Below are positions 26,658 to 34,556 of a DNA stretch of 64,000 nt, one piece after another; within the stretch, counting starts at the first letter, position 1; each line of letters opens with the position of its first letter. Both the position numbers and the translations under genes were made by a program. The DNA lies in NCBI GenBank assembly GCA_017446045.1, contig JAFSRP010000049.1, forward strand, positions 45,614 to 109,613, written 5' to 3'. Source of the DNA: Lachnospiraceae bacterium. GTDB lineage: Bacteria > Bacillota > Clostridia > Lachnospirales > Lachnospiraceae. A model generated the notes under the pieces. The model did no database searches, had not been told where the DNA came from, and was given only the letters and a program-made list of their open reading frames with translations.

Positions 26658-26668
26658 GATCAATCACT

Positions 26669-27430
26669 TTATCTGGTATACAGCACTGCATCCAGCAGCA
26701 GTTTTGTATATTCATGCTGCGGATGATCCATGATCTGCTCCGGTGTGCCGATCTCGACGATCTCACCATCCTTCATGATGGCCATTCTGTCGCAGAAGGT
26801 CGCGCAGAGTGCCATGTCATGGGAAACGAACATCATGGTCAGGCCTCTCTTCTTACGAAGCTCGTACAGATACTGCAGGATCATTGCCTGCGCGGATACA
26901 TCCAATGCAGATGTGATCTCATCGCAGAGGATCATGTTCGGTTCCGTGACCAGGCCCCTGGCGATCGCCATACGCTGGACCTGGCCGCCGGAAAGCTGTC
27001 TCGGATACCGGTCTGCAAGTTCTGTAGCGAGTCCCATCATGGAGACCATATCTTCGATACGCTGGTTAGCGTTCTTTGTACCCTCCGCAAGGAGCTTCAG
27101 GTTCTCATGCATGGATTCGCGGATCGTCATCTTGGGGTCGAAAGCGGCTTCCGAATCCTGGAAGATGACCTGGAACCAGCGGCACACGTCCTTTGGCTTC
27201 TTGCCGGTATACTCCTGCCCCTTAAAGAAGAGCTGACCGCCGGATACCGGCTCCAGACAGGAGATCAGGTTCAAAAGTACTGATTTTCCACACCCTGATT
27301 CACCGATGATGCCCAGGACTTCTCCTTCGTTCAGGGTGATATTGATGTTCTTAAGGACTTCGTGTCTTCTCTTTCCTCTGCCGTAGGCTTTGGCTACGTT
27401 TCTGACTTCCAATAAAGGAGCTTCACTCAT
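26669..27430 (-). CDS. ABC transporter ATP-binding protein, OppF/DppF/NikE type
   Basis: Encodes 253 aa. Walker A GESGCGKS lies at 43-50, the Q loop includes QVIFQDSEAAFDP, the signature LSGGQ is near 153, Walker B is MILCDE and the switch His is in FVSHD. It lacks the C-terminal Cys-rich oligopeptide extension, as is usual for the shorter NikE-type subunits. It is the last gene of the five-gene uptake operon and overlaps the preceding ATPase gene by four bases. It pairs with that subunit to power import of the ligand bound by the lipoprotein at 30280..31860. Confidence 0.92.
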   Translation of the reverse strand: MSEAPLLEVRNVAKAYGRGKRRHEVLKNINITLNEGEVLGIIGESGCGKSVLLNLISCLEPVSGGQLFFKGQEYTGKKPKDVCRWFQVIFQDSEAAFDPKMTIRESMHENLKLLAEGTKNANQRIEDMVSMMGLATELADRYPRQLSGGQVQRMAIARGLVTEPNMILCDEITSALDVSAQAMILQYLYELRKKRGLTMMFVSHDMALCATFCDRMAIMKDGEIVEIGTPEQIMDHPQHEYTKLLLDAVLYTR

Positions 27431-28377
27431 TTCTCGCCCCTCCCTTCTGCGCAGCTGACCCAGTGGCCGGGTACGATCTCATTAAGACTATATTTCTTGT
27501 GCTTACACTCTTCACATGCATATTTGCAGCGTGGAACAAAGTTGCAGCCTTCCCATTCCGCGCCGTCCAACGGCGGACGGCCTTCCAGACCGACCGGCAT
27601 TTTCCTGTCTTTTCCGGGAATCGCAGCAAGCAGGTTCCTGGTATACGGATGGATCGGATCATCCAGAACTTTCCTGATATCGCCGTACTCCACCATGCGG
27701 CCGGCATACATGACACCCAGCCGGTCTGCAATGTGGGATGCAACACCCAGGTTATGGGTAATGAAAAGGATGGACCAGCCAAGTTCATCACGAAGCTGCG
27801 CAAGTTCTTCGATAACTTCTTTCTGGGAAGTAACATCCAGAACCGAGGTGGCCTCGTCAGCGAGCATCAGCTTGGGTCCCTGAAGAACCGCCAGAGCTAT
27901 TGCCATACGCTGGTTCATACCGCCAGACATCTCCCAGGGCTCATAGCTCAGCAGACGTTCGGTATCTGGGAAATTGAGACGTTTGAACAGCTTAATGGCA
28001 TCCTCCCGGATAAAAGGAAGGTTATGGGCATTCATCGTCTCTTTGTACTGAACATCGTATTTTCGGATGTTGTTGAAAGAACCTCTGGTATTCTGCGGCA
28101 CATAACCGATTTGAGTGCCAAGGATCTGTCTGCGCTCCTCAACGCCTAGACGGGTGATATCTCTGCCATCAAGAATCACGGAACCTTCGGTGATTTGTGC
28201 GCCGAGCTGCTTAAGACCTAATACAGACTTGATCAGCGTGGACTTGCCGCAACCGGACTCGCCTGCAATACAGACGATCTCACCGGGTCTGACCTTGAAA
28301 GATACTTCGGTGATGATTTTGAACTGGCCATAGGTAACCGTGAGGTTGTTGATTTCGAGTAAGTATTTATCATCCAT
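27427..28377 (-). CDS. ABC transporter ATP-binding protein, OppD/DppD/NikD type
   Basis: The start is set at ATG 28377 because GAGGTG lies five to eight bases upstream; a GTG two codons earlier overlaps the permease stop. Encodes 316 aa with Walker A GESGCGKST near 40, signature MSGGMNQ, Walker B LMLADE and switch FITHN. The C-terminus has the oligo/dipeptide ABC extension with a four-Cys cluster (CNFVPRC, CEEC), seen in OppD/DppD proteins and sometimes binding an iron-sulfur cluster. It forms the ATPase heterodimer with 26669..27430. Confidence 0.92.
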   Translation of the reverse strand: MDDKYLLEINNLTVTYGQFKIITEVSFKVRPGEIVCIAGESGCGKSTLIKSVLGLKQLGAQITEGSVILDGRDITRLGVEERRQILGTQIGYVPQNTRGSFNNIRKYDVQYKETMNAHNLPFIREDAIKLFKRLNFPDTERLLSYEPWEMSGGMNQRMAIALAVLQGPKLMLADEATSVLDVTSQKEVIEELAQLRDELGWSILFITHNLGVASHIADRLGVMYAGRMVEYGDIRKVLDDPIHPYTRNLLAAIPGKDRKMPVGLEGRPPLDGAEWEGCNFVPRCKYACEECKHKKYSLNEIVPGHWVSCAEGRGEK

Positions 28378-28379
28378 AA

Positions 28380-29234
28380 TCACACCTCATTGATATTGGC
28401 AAGGTCGCAGACGCTCTCACCGAAATAGTTGAAGATCATGACAGAGATCATGATCGCGAGCGCCGGCGCGAAAACAGTCCAGGGTGCCAACTGAAGATAC
28501 GCTCTGCCCTCTGAAACCATGGAGCCCCACTCTGCCTCCGGTGGAACAACGCCCAAACCAAGGAAGGAAAGACCTGCTATACTCAGCATCGTGGTACCGA
28601 TCTCCAGAGTCGCATTGACCAGCATGGAACCGATCAGGTTCGGAAAGACATGTTTCCAAAGGATATGTATATCACCGCACCCGGTCATACGTACCGAATT
28701 AATATAGGGCAGCCGCCGGATACGCATGGCATGGCTTCGTGCCAGTCTCGCATAAGAAGTCCAGCTTGTAACACCGATCGCAATCAACGCATTTCTTAAA
28801 CCGCCGCCCATGATGCCGGCTACAGCGATCGCCAACACCAGCTGGGGCAGGGAAAGCAGAATATCCGTGATACGCATCAGGATATTATCGACCCATCCGC
28901 CGTAGTATCCACAGATAATACCGATCACAGAGCCGATCACAAATGAAATCACGACCAGCAGCAGAGTTGCAAAAATAGAGGTTCGCGCACCAAGAAGGAC
29001 TCTGGAGAAAACATCACGTCCCAGATAGTCCGTACCGAAGAAATGAGCTGCTGATGGCGCCTGTTTCATCGCTAAGGGATCGGTTGCATACGGGTCATGT
29101 GTCATCAGCATTGGGGCGCAAAGGCTGATCAAGAGAAGCACCGCGACGATGGCAGTAAGGATCAGCGTCTTGCGCTGCAGCTGACGCTTCTTCAGCTCTC
29201 TTCTGCTAAGTGTCTTAGTTTCTTTTTTACTCAT
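28380..29234 (-). CDS. ABC transporter permease, OppC/DppC/NikC type
   Basis: Encodes 284 aa with an N-terminal cytoplasmic Lys/Arg tail, a first helix at about 25-47 and the OppC-specific FGTDYLGRDVFSR motif. The BPD_transp_1 region of five helices contains the EAA-like loop around AIGVTSWTSYARLARSHAM, which contacts the ATPase subunits. It pairs with the DppB-like permease encoded 15 bases upstream. It imports small peptides, nickel chelates or similar ligands; which one is not evident. Confidence 0.92.
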   Translation of the reverse strand: MSKKETKTLSRRELKKRQLQRKTLILTAIVAVLLLISLCAPMLMTHDPYATDPLAMKQAPSAAHFFGTDYLGRDVFSRVLLGARTSIFATLLLVVISFVIGSVIGIICGYYGGWVDNILMRITDILLSLPQLVLAIAVAGIMGGGLRNALIAIGVTSWTSYARLARSHAMRIRRLPYINSVRMTGCGDIHILWKHVFPNLIGSMLVNATLEIGTTMLSIAGLSFLGLGVVPPEAEWGSMVSEGRAYLQLAPWTVFAPALAIMISVMIFNYFGESVCDLANINEV

Positions 29235-29249
29235 CGATCTTCACCCCCC

Positions 29250-30179
29250 TTACTCCAACTGGATTCTATGGTCGATCAGACAATAGCTGAGGTCCGTCAC
29301 AAGGTTTACAAGAACCTGAATCGTGGCGAGGATCAGTACGGCACCCTGCACGACCGGGAAATCCCGTGCCTTGATGGAATTCATGATGAGGGAACCGACA
29401 CCGGGCCAGCGGAAGATCGTCTCGACAACGATCTGACTGCCCATCAACGTCCTGATCTGCAGAGCAACGATGGTAATGATTGCGCCAAGGGCATTATGCA
29501 GGACATTGCGGTAAAGGATCACTCGCTCCTTTACTCCTCTCGCATGCATGCCGATGACATATTCCTCACCCAGCTGACCAAGAACGTCTGCTCTGGTCTG
29601 TCTGGCAAATTTCGAAATCATTGGAATAGACGTAGCCAGTGTAGGAAGGAAGAGTCCGGAAACGCTCGCCTTCGCAATAACCGGGAATATCTTCACCTTA
29701 ATGCAGAAGAAATACATCAGCAAAAGGGAGATCAGGAAGTTCGGCATGGAATTGCCGGTAAAGGTAAGGATACGAACGATATTATCGAAAAGCGTATCTT
29801 TTTTGATTGCAGTGGCAATTCCCAGCGGAATTGCGATGATTACCGAGAAAACAGTCGCGGCGATACAAAGGATCGTTGTGTACAATAAGCCGTTCAGCAG
29901 CTTGGGAAGCACAGGCTGTCCGTCAGAATAGGTCACACCGAAATCGCCGTGCAGGATTCCCAATACCCAGTTGAAATAACGTACCAGGAACGGCTGGTTC
30001 AGACCCATCTTCTCTCTTTCGATCGCCAGAAGTTCATCCGTAACTGCCGTGCCCTGTGAAGTCAGCTTCATAAGCGCCGGATCACCGGGCGTCAGATACA
30101 TAAGGCTGAAAACGATAAAGGTCAGGATCAGCAGAACGGGTATCAAGTTTATCAGTCGTCTGATAGTAAATCTAAGCAC
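29250..30179 (-). CDS. ABC transporter permease, OppB/DppB/NikB type
   Basis: Encodes 309 aa starting at GTG with AGGGG upstream. The N-terminus LRFTIRRLINLIPVLLILTF and the following YLTPGDPA motif are diagnostic of DppB/NikB permeases. Six membrane segments and the EAA-type loop near RQTRADVLGQLGEEY follow. It is separated from the substrate-binding lipoprotein gene by 100 bases containing a strong hairpin, so it is likely made in smaller amounts than the binding protein. Confidence 0.92.
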   Translation of the reverse strand: MLRFTIRRLINLIPVLLILTFIVFSLMYLTPGDPALMKLTSQGTAVTDELLAIEREKMGLNQPFLVRYFNWVLGILHGDFGVTYSDGQPVLPKLLNGLLYTTILCIAATVFSVIIAIPLGIATAIKKDTLFDNIVRILTFTGNSMPNFLISLLLMYFFCIKVKIFPVIAKASVSGLFLPTLATSIPMISKFARQTRADVLGQLGEEYVIGMHARGVKERVILYRNVLHNALGAIITIVALQIRTLMGSQIVVETIFRWPGVGSLIMNSIKARDFPVVQGAVLILATIQVLVNLVTDLSYCLIDHRIQLE

Positions 30180-30203
30180 CTTATCACCCCTGTCTGTAAG
30201 AAA

Positions 30204-30229
30204 ACCGGGCGGCGGTCAGGCCGCCCGGT
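30204..30229 (-). terminator. Leaky terminator/stability hairpin after the binding-protein gene
   Basis: ACCGGGCGGC pairs perfectly with GCCGCCCGGT, followed on the minus strand by TTTTCTT. Its place between binding protein and permease fits the usual uneven expression of ABC uptake operons. Confidence 0.75.
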
Positions 30230-30279
30230 ATAGCAGATCCAAGTGATCATGGATCAGGTTTCCTGTGTCAAAGCAGATA

Positions 30280-31860
30280 TCACAGGGAAGTGTTGGCATC
30301 GATGCCGTAGAACTGCATCGGGTTGTTCACGCCAAGGCCTACTGCGCCTGCCTTAAGGACAGAGTTCTTGTTGTAGGTACCGATGAAGAGCATGTCATGA
30401 GAATCATAGACCTTCTGCATGATAGCGTTGGTGATCTCCGCTCTCTTGTTGGCATCGGTCTCATAACGGACCTCGTCGATCATAGCGTCGGTCTCAGCAT
30501 TGCCGAAGCCGGCAACTTCCATGTACACGCCGCTCTTGATGGTACCTTCCAGGAAGTTCATCGGATCACCGGTCTTGTCGGTTATGGAAACGTACATACC
30601 AATCTGGTAGTCATGAGAGCTCATGTAAGTACCATCGGGATCTTCCTCGATCTTAAGCTCGATACCGATACCAGCTGCCTTCAGCTGCTCCTGCATAAGA
30701 AGGGCAACAGTATCAACAGAACGCTTAGCGTAGCAGGAAATCGTCAGATTAAGGGGCTGTCCGTCCTTCTCGTAGATGCCGTTTGCACCCATGGTGTAGC
30801 CGTCAGACTCAAGGATCTCCTTAGCCTTGGCAACATCCCACATCGGCTGCTGCACCTTGCCGTAAGGAGTCTCCGGTGCATATGCGCCGGTAGCGGGAGA
30901 GATCAGGCCGTTCATGTATGCAGCAAGCTGCTCTCTGTCAATTGCAAGTACGATTGCTTCACGTACACTGTCCGGAAGCTGATTCTGGTTCAGGTATGCA
31001 TACACACGTCTCTGGGTCGGAACAGTGAAAAGCTGATAGCTGTCAGGATCGGTTCCGTAGATCTCTGCGGATGCAGCAGCAATATCTACATAGCCGTCGA
31101 TCTCGCCGTTCTGCATAGCAAGAAGCTTGGATTCCTCATCGCCCATCTTATAGAATACCGCGCCGTCAAGGTTGACCGGGCCGCCCCAGTAGTTATCGTT
31201 GCGCTCTACAGTACAGTCACCCTCGGGGATGAATTCTTTTACCTTGAAGGGGCCGGTGCAGATCGGATTCTTATCGAAATCTTCAGTGCCGTCCAGATCC
31301 ATGATGCCGGTCTCAGCAGTAGCGAAGTCATTGATCAGGGTCGGATAAGCCTTCTCTGTCGTGACAACCATGGTCTTGTCGTCCGGGCACTCGATATTCC
31401 AGTCAAGCATGTAAGCATATCTGGAGTTCTCGGTACCGAGTCTCTCGATATTTCTCTTTACCATGTCTGCAGTCAGAGCATTGCCATTGGAGAAGCATAC
31501 GCCGTCCTTCAGGGTGATGGTTGCGACATTGTCGTTGACATCGATGCTTTCTGCGAGCCACGGAGTGATAGAGAGATCTTCGTTGATTCTGAAGAGGGTC
31601 TCGCTGATGCCGTAGAACTGGGTGTGCCAGGAATAATAATCCTTATGGACATCCAGGGAAGCATACGGGAAAGCCTCTACGGAATGGAAAATACCACCCG
31701 CATTGGCCGGAGCCGCCGCCTGGGTCTCTGCCGGAGCCGCTGCCTGGGTCTCTGCCGGAGCCGCTGGAGCTGCTGTGGTCGTTGCTGTCGATGAACCGCC
31801 GCAGGCTGCCAGTCCGGCTACCATGGTGGCGGTCAGTAACATCGCCATGAGTTTTTTCAT
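30280..31860 (-). CDS. Family-5 substrate-binding lipoprotein (DppA/OppA/NikA type)
   Basis: Encodes 526 aa from an ATG with AGGAGG. The signal peptide ends in the lipobox LAAC with Cys20 lipidated. A low-complexity linker of Ala, Pro, Glu, Thr and Gln (residues about 23-52) is encoded by a 24-base tandem repeat. The SBP_bac_5 fold follows, with typical segments such as NVATITLKDGVCFSNGNALT near residues 115-135 and a PICTGPFKVKEF stretch near 200. It captures the ligand outside the cell and hands it to the permeases encoded downstream. The operon is preceded by a riboswitch-like leader (31861-32054). Ligand unknown; peptides, nickel complexes and others are all possible in this family. Confidence 0.92.
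   Translation of the reverse strand: MKKLMAMLLTATMVAGLAACGGSSTATTTAAPAAPAETQAAAPAETQAAAPANAGGIFHSVEAFPYASLDVHKDYYSWHTQFYGISETLFRINEDLSITPWLAESIDVNDNVATITLKDGVCFSNGNALTADMVKRNIERLGTENSRYAYMLDWNIECPDDKTMVVTTEKAYPTLINDFATAETGIMDLDGTEDFDKNPICTGPFKVKEFIPEGDCTVERNDNYWGGPVNLDGAVFYKMGDEESKLLAMQNGEIDGYVDIAAASAEIYGTDPDSYQLFTVPTQRRVYAYLNQNQLPDSVREAIVLAIDREQLAAYMNGLISPATGAYAPETPYGKVQQPMWDVAKAKEILESDGYTMGANGIYEKDGQPLNLTISCYAKRSVDTVALLMQEQLKAAGIGIELKIEEDPDGTYMSSHDYQIGMYVSITDKTGDPMNFLEGTIKSGVYMEVAGFGNAETDAMIDEVRYETDANKRAEITNAIMQKVYDSHDMLFIGTYNKNSVLKAGAVGLGVNNPMQFYGIDANTSL
31706..31767 (-). repeat. 24-base tandem repeat coding the lipoprotein linker
   Basis: Two full units and a partial third encode Ala-Pro-Ala-Glu-Thr-Gln-Ala-Ala repeats. 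Such runs easily change copy number by slippage, which would alter the length of the tether between membrane and binding domain. Confidence 0.7.
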
Positions 31861-32054
31861 AAATTACCTCCTTGAAAAAAGTGTTTGGTTGCAATAAATA
31901 AAGATCTGCGGGACAATAGAGGACTACTGTTCCGCAGATCTTGATTTCAGAATCTGCTGCGCCACACTTAAGAGGGCGGTTACTCTCCCTCAGAAGTGAT
32001 CGGCATGTAGTACTCATGCGGATCCGATCAGGTCCGCATGCAGTGCAAAAAGTT
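31861..32054 (-). promoter_or_regulatory. Structured 5' leader, riboswitch-like, of the first Opp/Dpp operon
   Basis: The leader is about 190 nt. Reading the minus strand it holds hairpin 1 (CATGCGGA/TCCGCATG, 32015-32040) and hairpin 2 (CACTT+GAGGG with CCCTC+AAGTG, 31965-31998). A potential antiterminator follows (GCAGAT/ATCTGC, 31934-31957) that uses the left arm of a long terminator hairpin (31901-31942). This mutually exclusive arrangement is typical of riboswitches or other leader attenuators. I could not match it to a known class; part of hairpin 2 has GGAGAGTA and TTAAGTG strings as in THF riboswitches, but the fold differs. Confidence 0.6.
31890..31942 (-). terminator. Leader terminator of the first Opp/Dpp operon
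   Basis: AAGATCTGCGG pairs with CCGCAGATCTT, extended by ACA/TGT beyond one mismatch, followed by a TTTATTTATT tract on the minus strand. It lies 5' of the coding region, so it must be an attenuator rather than an end-of-operon signal. Confidence 0.7.
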
Positions 32055-32060
32055 ATATTT

Positions 32061-32089
32061 AATATATCATCGAATACTATTTCTGTAAA
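32061..32089 (-). promoter_or_regulatory. Promoter of the first Opp/Dpp operon
   Basis: TTTACA (32089-32084), a 17-bp spacer and TATATT (32066-32061) on the minus strand. Transcription would start near 32054 and give the structured leader. Confidence 0.65.
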
Positions 32090-32192
32090 CAATTTGCAGG
32101 AGTCTGTTTTTGTTCAGCCGCATTTTCGTATATTATTACAATTAATTCTGAAATTAATTGTTAAGAATGCACAATTGAACAACTCTTCACAC

Positions 32193-32225
32193 AAAAAGAT
32201 CCCACGGCTTCTAACCCGTGGGATC
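32193..32225 (-). terminator. Terminator after the 33-aa acidic protein gene
   Basis: GATCCCACGG pairs with CCGTGGGATC, followed by TTTTT on the minus strand. It ends the short transcript 19 bases after the stop codon. Confidence 0.85.
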
Positions 32226-32243
32226 AGATGTTCTGACTCTTTA

Positions 32244-32345
32244 TTATTTCTCGTCTTCTTCCTCTTCGTCTTCGTCGTCACCGCCGAAAAGATCGTCGAG
32301 ATCCTCTAAACCGTCCAGAATGCCATGTTTACCCTCATGCATCAT
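32244..32345 (-). CDS. 33-aa acidic microprotein
   Basis: A short frame from ATG 32345 to TAA 32244 with a strong AAGGAGG site 11 bases upstream. It has its own near-consensus promoter (32443-32470) and its own terminator (32193-32225), which together make it a convincing gene despite its size. The peptide starts Met-Met-His-Glu-Gly-Lys-His-Gly and ends in a run of about eleven almost entirely acidic residues; in all about half the residues are Asp or Glu, with two His near the N-terminus. No signal or membrane segment. Next to a P1B metal ATPase, a metal-binding or ATPase-modulating role is possible, but that is inference. I know of no family. Confidence 0.7.
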   Translation of the reverse strand: MMHEGKHGILDGLEDLDDLFGGDDEDEEEEDEK

Positions 32346-32442
32346 GATAATAAGTACCTCCTTGTTATGAAATATAAGATCTTATACGGGATATCGGTCC
32401 CGACCGGCGCATTCAGCACCGGATGCCGGACCGTTATCTTTA

Positions 32443-32470
32443 ATTATATTCTCTTTTTTTTGCACTGCAA
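32443..32470 (-). promoter_or_regulatory. Promoter of the acidic microprotein gene
   Basis: TTGCAG (32470-32465), a 16-bp A-rich spacer and a perfect TATAAT (32448-32443) on the minus strand, just after the P1B ATPase stop codon. Confidence 0.75.
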
Positions 32471-32494
32471 GTTATTAATTTTTATGTGAAACTC

Positions 32495-34405
32495 TTAGTT
32501 TCCGTCCCACTCCCAGGTCAGCAGTCTCGCGGAGTTCAGAACAACAAAGATCGAGGAGCAGTTGTGGATGATCGCGCCGGCAATAGGATTCAGGAAGCCC
32601 AATCCGGAAAGGAGAACACCGATCACATTAACGCATACAGCAAACACGATGATATTCTGCTTGATCATAAAGTATGCTCTCTGGCACAGTTTGAACGCTC
32701 TGGGAAGCTGTGTGATCTGATCGGACATCAATGTCAGCTTGGAAGACTCTATGGCAACATCTGTACCGGCGCCGCCCATTGCGATTCCGAGATCCGCCAG
32801 TACAAGCGCCGGTGCATCATTGACACCATCACCTACCATGGCAACTTTCAGGCCCTGTGCCTGCAGCTCCTTGATGACATCCAGCTTCTGCTCCGGAAGA
32901 AGGTTTGCACGGAATTCACTGATCCCGGCTTCCTCACAGATCGCCTTTGCCGTATATTCATTGTCTCCGGTAAGCATGACCACATGGTCGATGCCGACCT
33001 TCTTGAACTTCGCGATGGTATCTTTCACGCCGTCACGGATCGTATCTGCTACAGATATGCCGCCGATGATCTCGCCGTTCTTCATGACGATCATCGCGGT
33101 ACGCCCCTTGGATTCGTTCTCCTGCAGATACTCTTCCACCCCTGCAGGAACAGTCTTTACATCTTCAAGGCATTTGCGGTTGGATACTTCGTAAGTATCT
33201 TTGCCGTCCACTGCCCGGACACCGCGTCCGTACAGCATCTCAAACTCCGCGTTAGGGATCGAAGCAGTATCGATCTTGCCGCCCGTCGTCAGGTTCTTCA
33301 TAATAGCCTTACCGATCGGATGACTGGAATTCTTCTCGACCATGGCGATGGCTTTGTAATAATCCGCCTCTGTCACACCGGGTACGATATATGTGGAAAC
33401 GACATCGGGAGTACCCTTGGTGATGGTGCCTGTCTTATCAAGGCAGATCGCATTGATCTTGGCTGCGCTCTCGATCGCGTCGCCGCCCTTTATCAGAACG
33501 CCCTTCTTTGCGGAGTTACCGACAGCCGCGATAACGACCGTCGGGGTCGCCAGCATCAGAGCGCATGGGCAGGCAATGACCAATACGGTCATAACGCGGA
33601 GAAGATCATGTGTCAGGAGCCAGACGACCAGACAGCAGACTAGTACGATCGGAAGGAAATACTCTGAGAACTTGTCGGCGATTTTCTGTGCATTGCCCTT
33701 ATCGTCCTGTGCAGAACGAACTGTATTGATGATCCTGCCAAGGACGGTGTCGCCGCCGAGCTTCTCTGTTACGACCTCGATCACACCGTTTTCATTGAGC
33801 GTACCGACAAAGACCTTATCGCCGACAGTCTTATCGACCGGCATGGACTCACCGGTGATGGAAGCCTCATTGATCGCCGCAGTACCCTTCTGGATAACAC
33901 CGTCGACAGCGATCTTCTCACCGGCCTGGACCTGAATAATGTCGCCCTTCCGGATCTTCTTAATGGAGACCATCTGGAATTCGCCATCGATAAGCTTGCG
34001 GCATTTGGCAGGAACCAGTTTCACAAGCTCCGCGACCGCATTCTTGGTCTTCATCATGGTGATGTCCTCCAGGACTTCACCGATGATCATCATAAAGGCT
34101 ACCAATGCACCGGAGAGATACTCCTTGCAATAAATACAGCCGATCAGGGACAGTACCACCAGCATGCCGGCAGTGATCTTCTTTTTGGCAATGGTAGCTT
34201 CCACAGTGTCCTTCGTGCAGCGGAATCCGCCGAATAGGAGCGCCAGAAGACAAATCGGAAATGGAACCAAATGCAGGACGTAATCATTCAAAATGCCCAG
34301 AAGGATCAGCGCGATGTCCACCAGTGCGAACCATACGACCTCCCATTCGAGTCCGAAAAATGTACTCTTCTTCTTCGCTTTTGCCTTCGCCTTTTCTTCA
34401 GCCAT
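32495..34405 (-). CDS. P1B-type metal-transporting ATPase, metal uncertain
   Basis: Start chosen at ATG 34405 (636 aa), nine bases after AAAGG; the upstream ATG at 34411 is too close to the site. A Lys/Ala-rich N-terminal tail replaces any HMA domain. Motifs: TGES near 185, ACPCALMLATP with CPC at 279-281, DKTGT at 323-327, SSHP, TGD and GDGVND. The last membrane helix has HNCSS followed by VVLNSARLL, unlike the MxxSS of copper or the Asp of zinc pumps; it resembles manganese/iron-type CtpC-like ATPases or other poorly defined classes. The promoter carries a CsoR-type palindrome, which would suggest copper, nickel or sulfide-related control. Substrate therefore open. Confidence 0.9.
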   Translation of the reverse strand: MAEEKAKAKAKKKSTFFGLEWEVVWFALVDIALILLGILNDYVLHLVPFPICLLALLFGGFRCTKDTVEATIAKKKITAGMLVVLSLIGCIYCKEYLSGALVAFMMIIGEVLEDITMMKTKNAVAELVKLVPAKCRKLIDGEFQMVSIKKIRKGDIIQVQAGEKIAVDGVIQKGTAAINEASITGESMPVDKTVGDKVFVGTLNENGVIEVVTEKLGGDTVLGRIINTVRSAQDDKGNAQKIADKFSEYFLPIVLVCCLVVWLLTHDLLRVMTVLVIACPCALMLATPTVVIAAVGNSAKKGVLIKGGDAIESAAKINAICLDKTGTITKGTPDVVSTYIVPGVTEADYYKAIAMVEKNSSHPIGKAIMKNLTTGGKIDTASIPNAEFEMLYGRGVRAVDGKDTYEVSNRKCLEDVKTVPAGVEEYLQENESKGRTAMIVMKNGEIIGGISVADTIRDGVKDTIAKFKKVGIDHVVMLTGDNEYTAKAICEEAGISEFRANLLPEQKLDVIKELQAQGLKVAMVGDGVNDAPALVLADLGIAMGGAGTDVAIESSKLTLMSDQITQLPRAFKLCQRAYFMIKQNIIVFAVCVNVIGVLLSGLGFLNPIAGAIIHNCSSIFVVLNSARLLTWEWDGN

Positions 34406-34425
34406 AACCATTATCCTTTCCGCAT

Positions 34426-34444
34426 TATCCCCCGTGGGGGGATA
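34426..34444 (-). promoter_or_regulatory. CsoR/FrmR-family-type operator
   Basis: A perfect palindrome, TATCCCCC-GTG-GGGGGATA, between the promoter and the start codon of the P1B ATPase gene. It matches the C-tract/G-tract type-1 sites bound by CsoR, RcnR and related tetramers. No gene for such a regulator is in the window, so it must act in trans. Confidence 0.75.
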
Positions 34445-34456
34445 TTTGATAGTATC

Positions 34457-34485
34457 AGTATAATAAGTTACGGCTAAAAATACAA
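34457..34485 (-). promoter_or_regulatory. Promoter of the second P1B ATPase gene
   Basis: TTGTAT (34485-34480), a 17-bp spacer and TATACT (34462-34457) on the minus strand. The palindromic operator begins 12 bases downstream of the -10 box. Confidence 0.7.
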
Positions 34486-34501
34486 TTATCAGTCTCTATA
34501 T

Positions 34502-34532
34502 AAAAAGTGCTAACGTTACGTTAGCACTTTTT
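34502..34532. terminator. Bidirectional terminator after the OCD-family gene
   Basis: AAAAAGTGCTAACG pairs with CGTTAGCACTTTTT around a three-base loop. It closes the operon ending at 34557. Confidence 0.88.
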
Positions 34533-34556
34533 AACAGATAAGTTATTGCTTATTCT

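Noticed and set aside
31943-32054. THF riboswitch
   Set aside because: GGAGAGTA and TTAAGTG occur in the leader, but the order and pairing do not give the three-way junction of that class. It is kept only as an unassigned leader.
31861-32054. T-box leader
   Set aside because: No GGGTGGAACCGCG-type antiterminator or specifier loop could be found, and the downstream operon is a transporter without obvious amino acid ligand.
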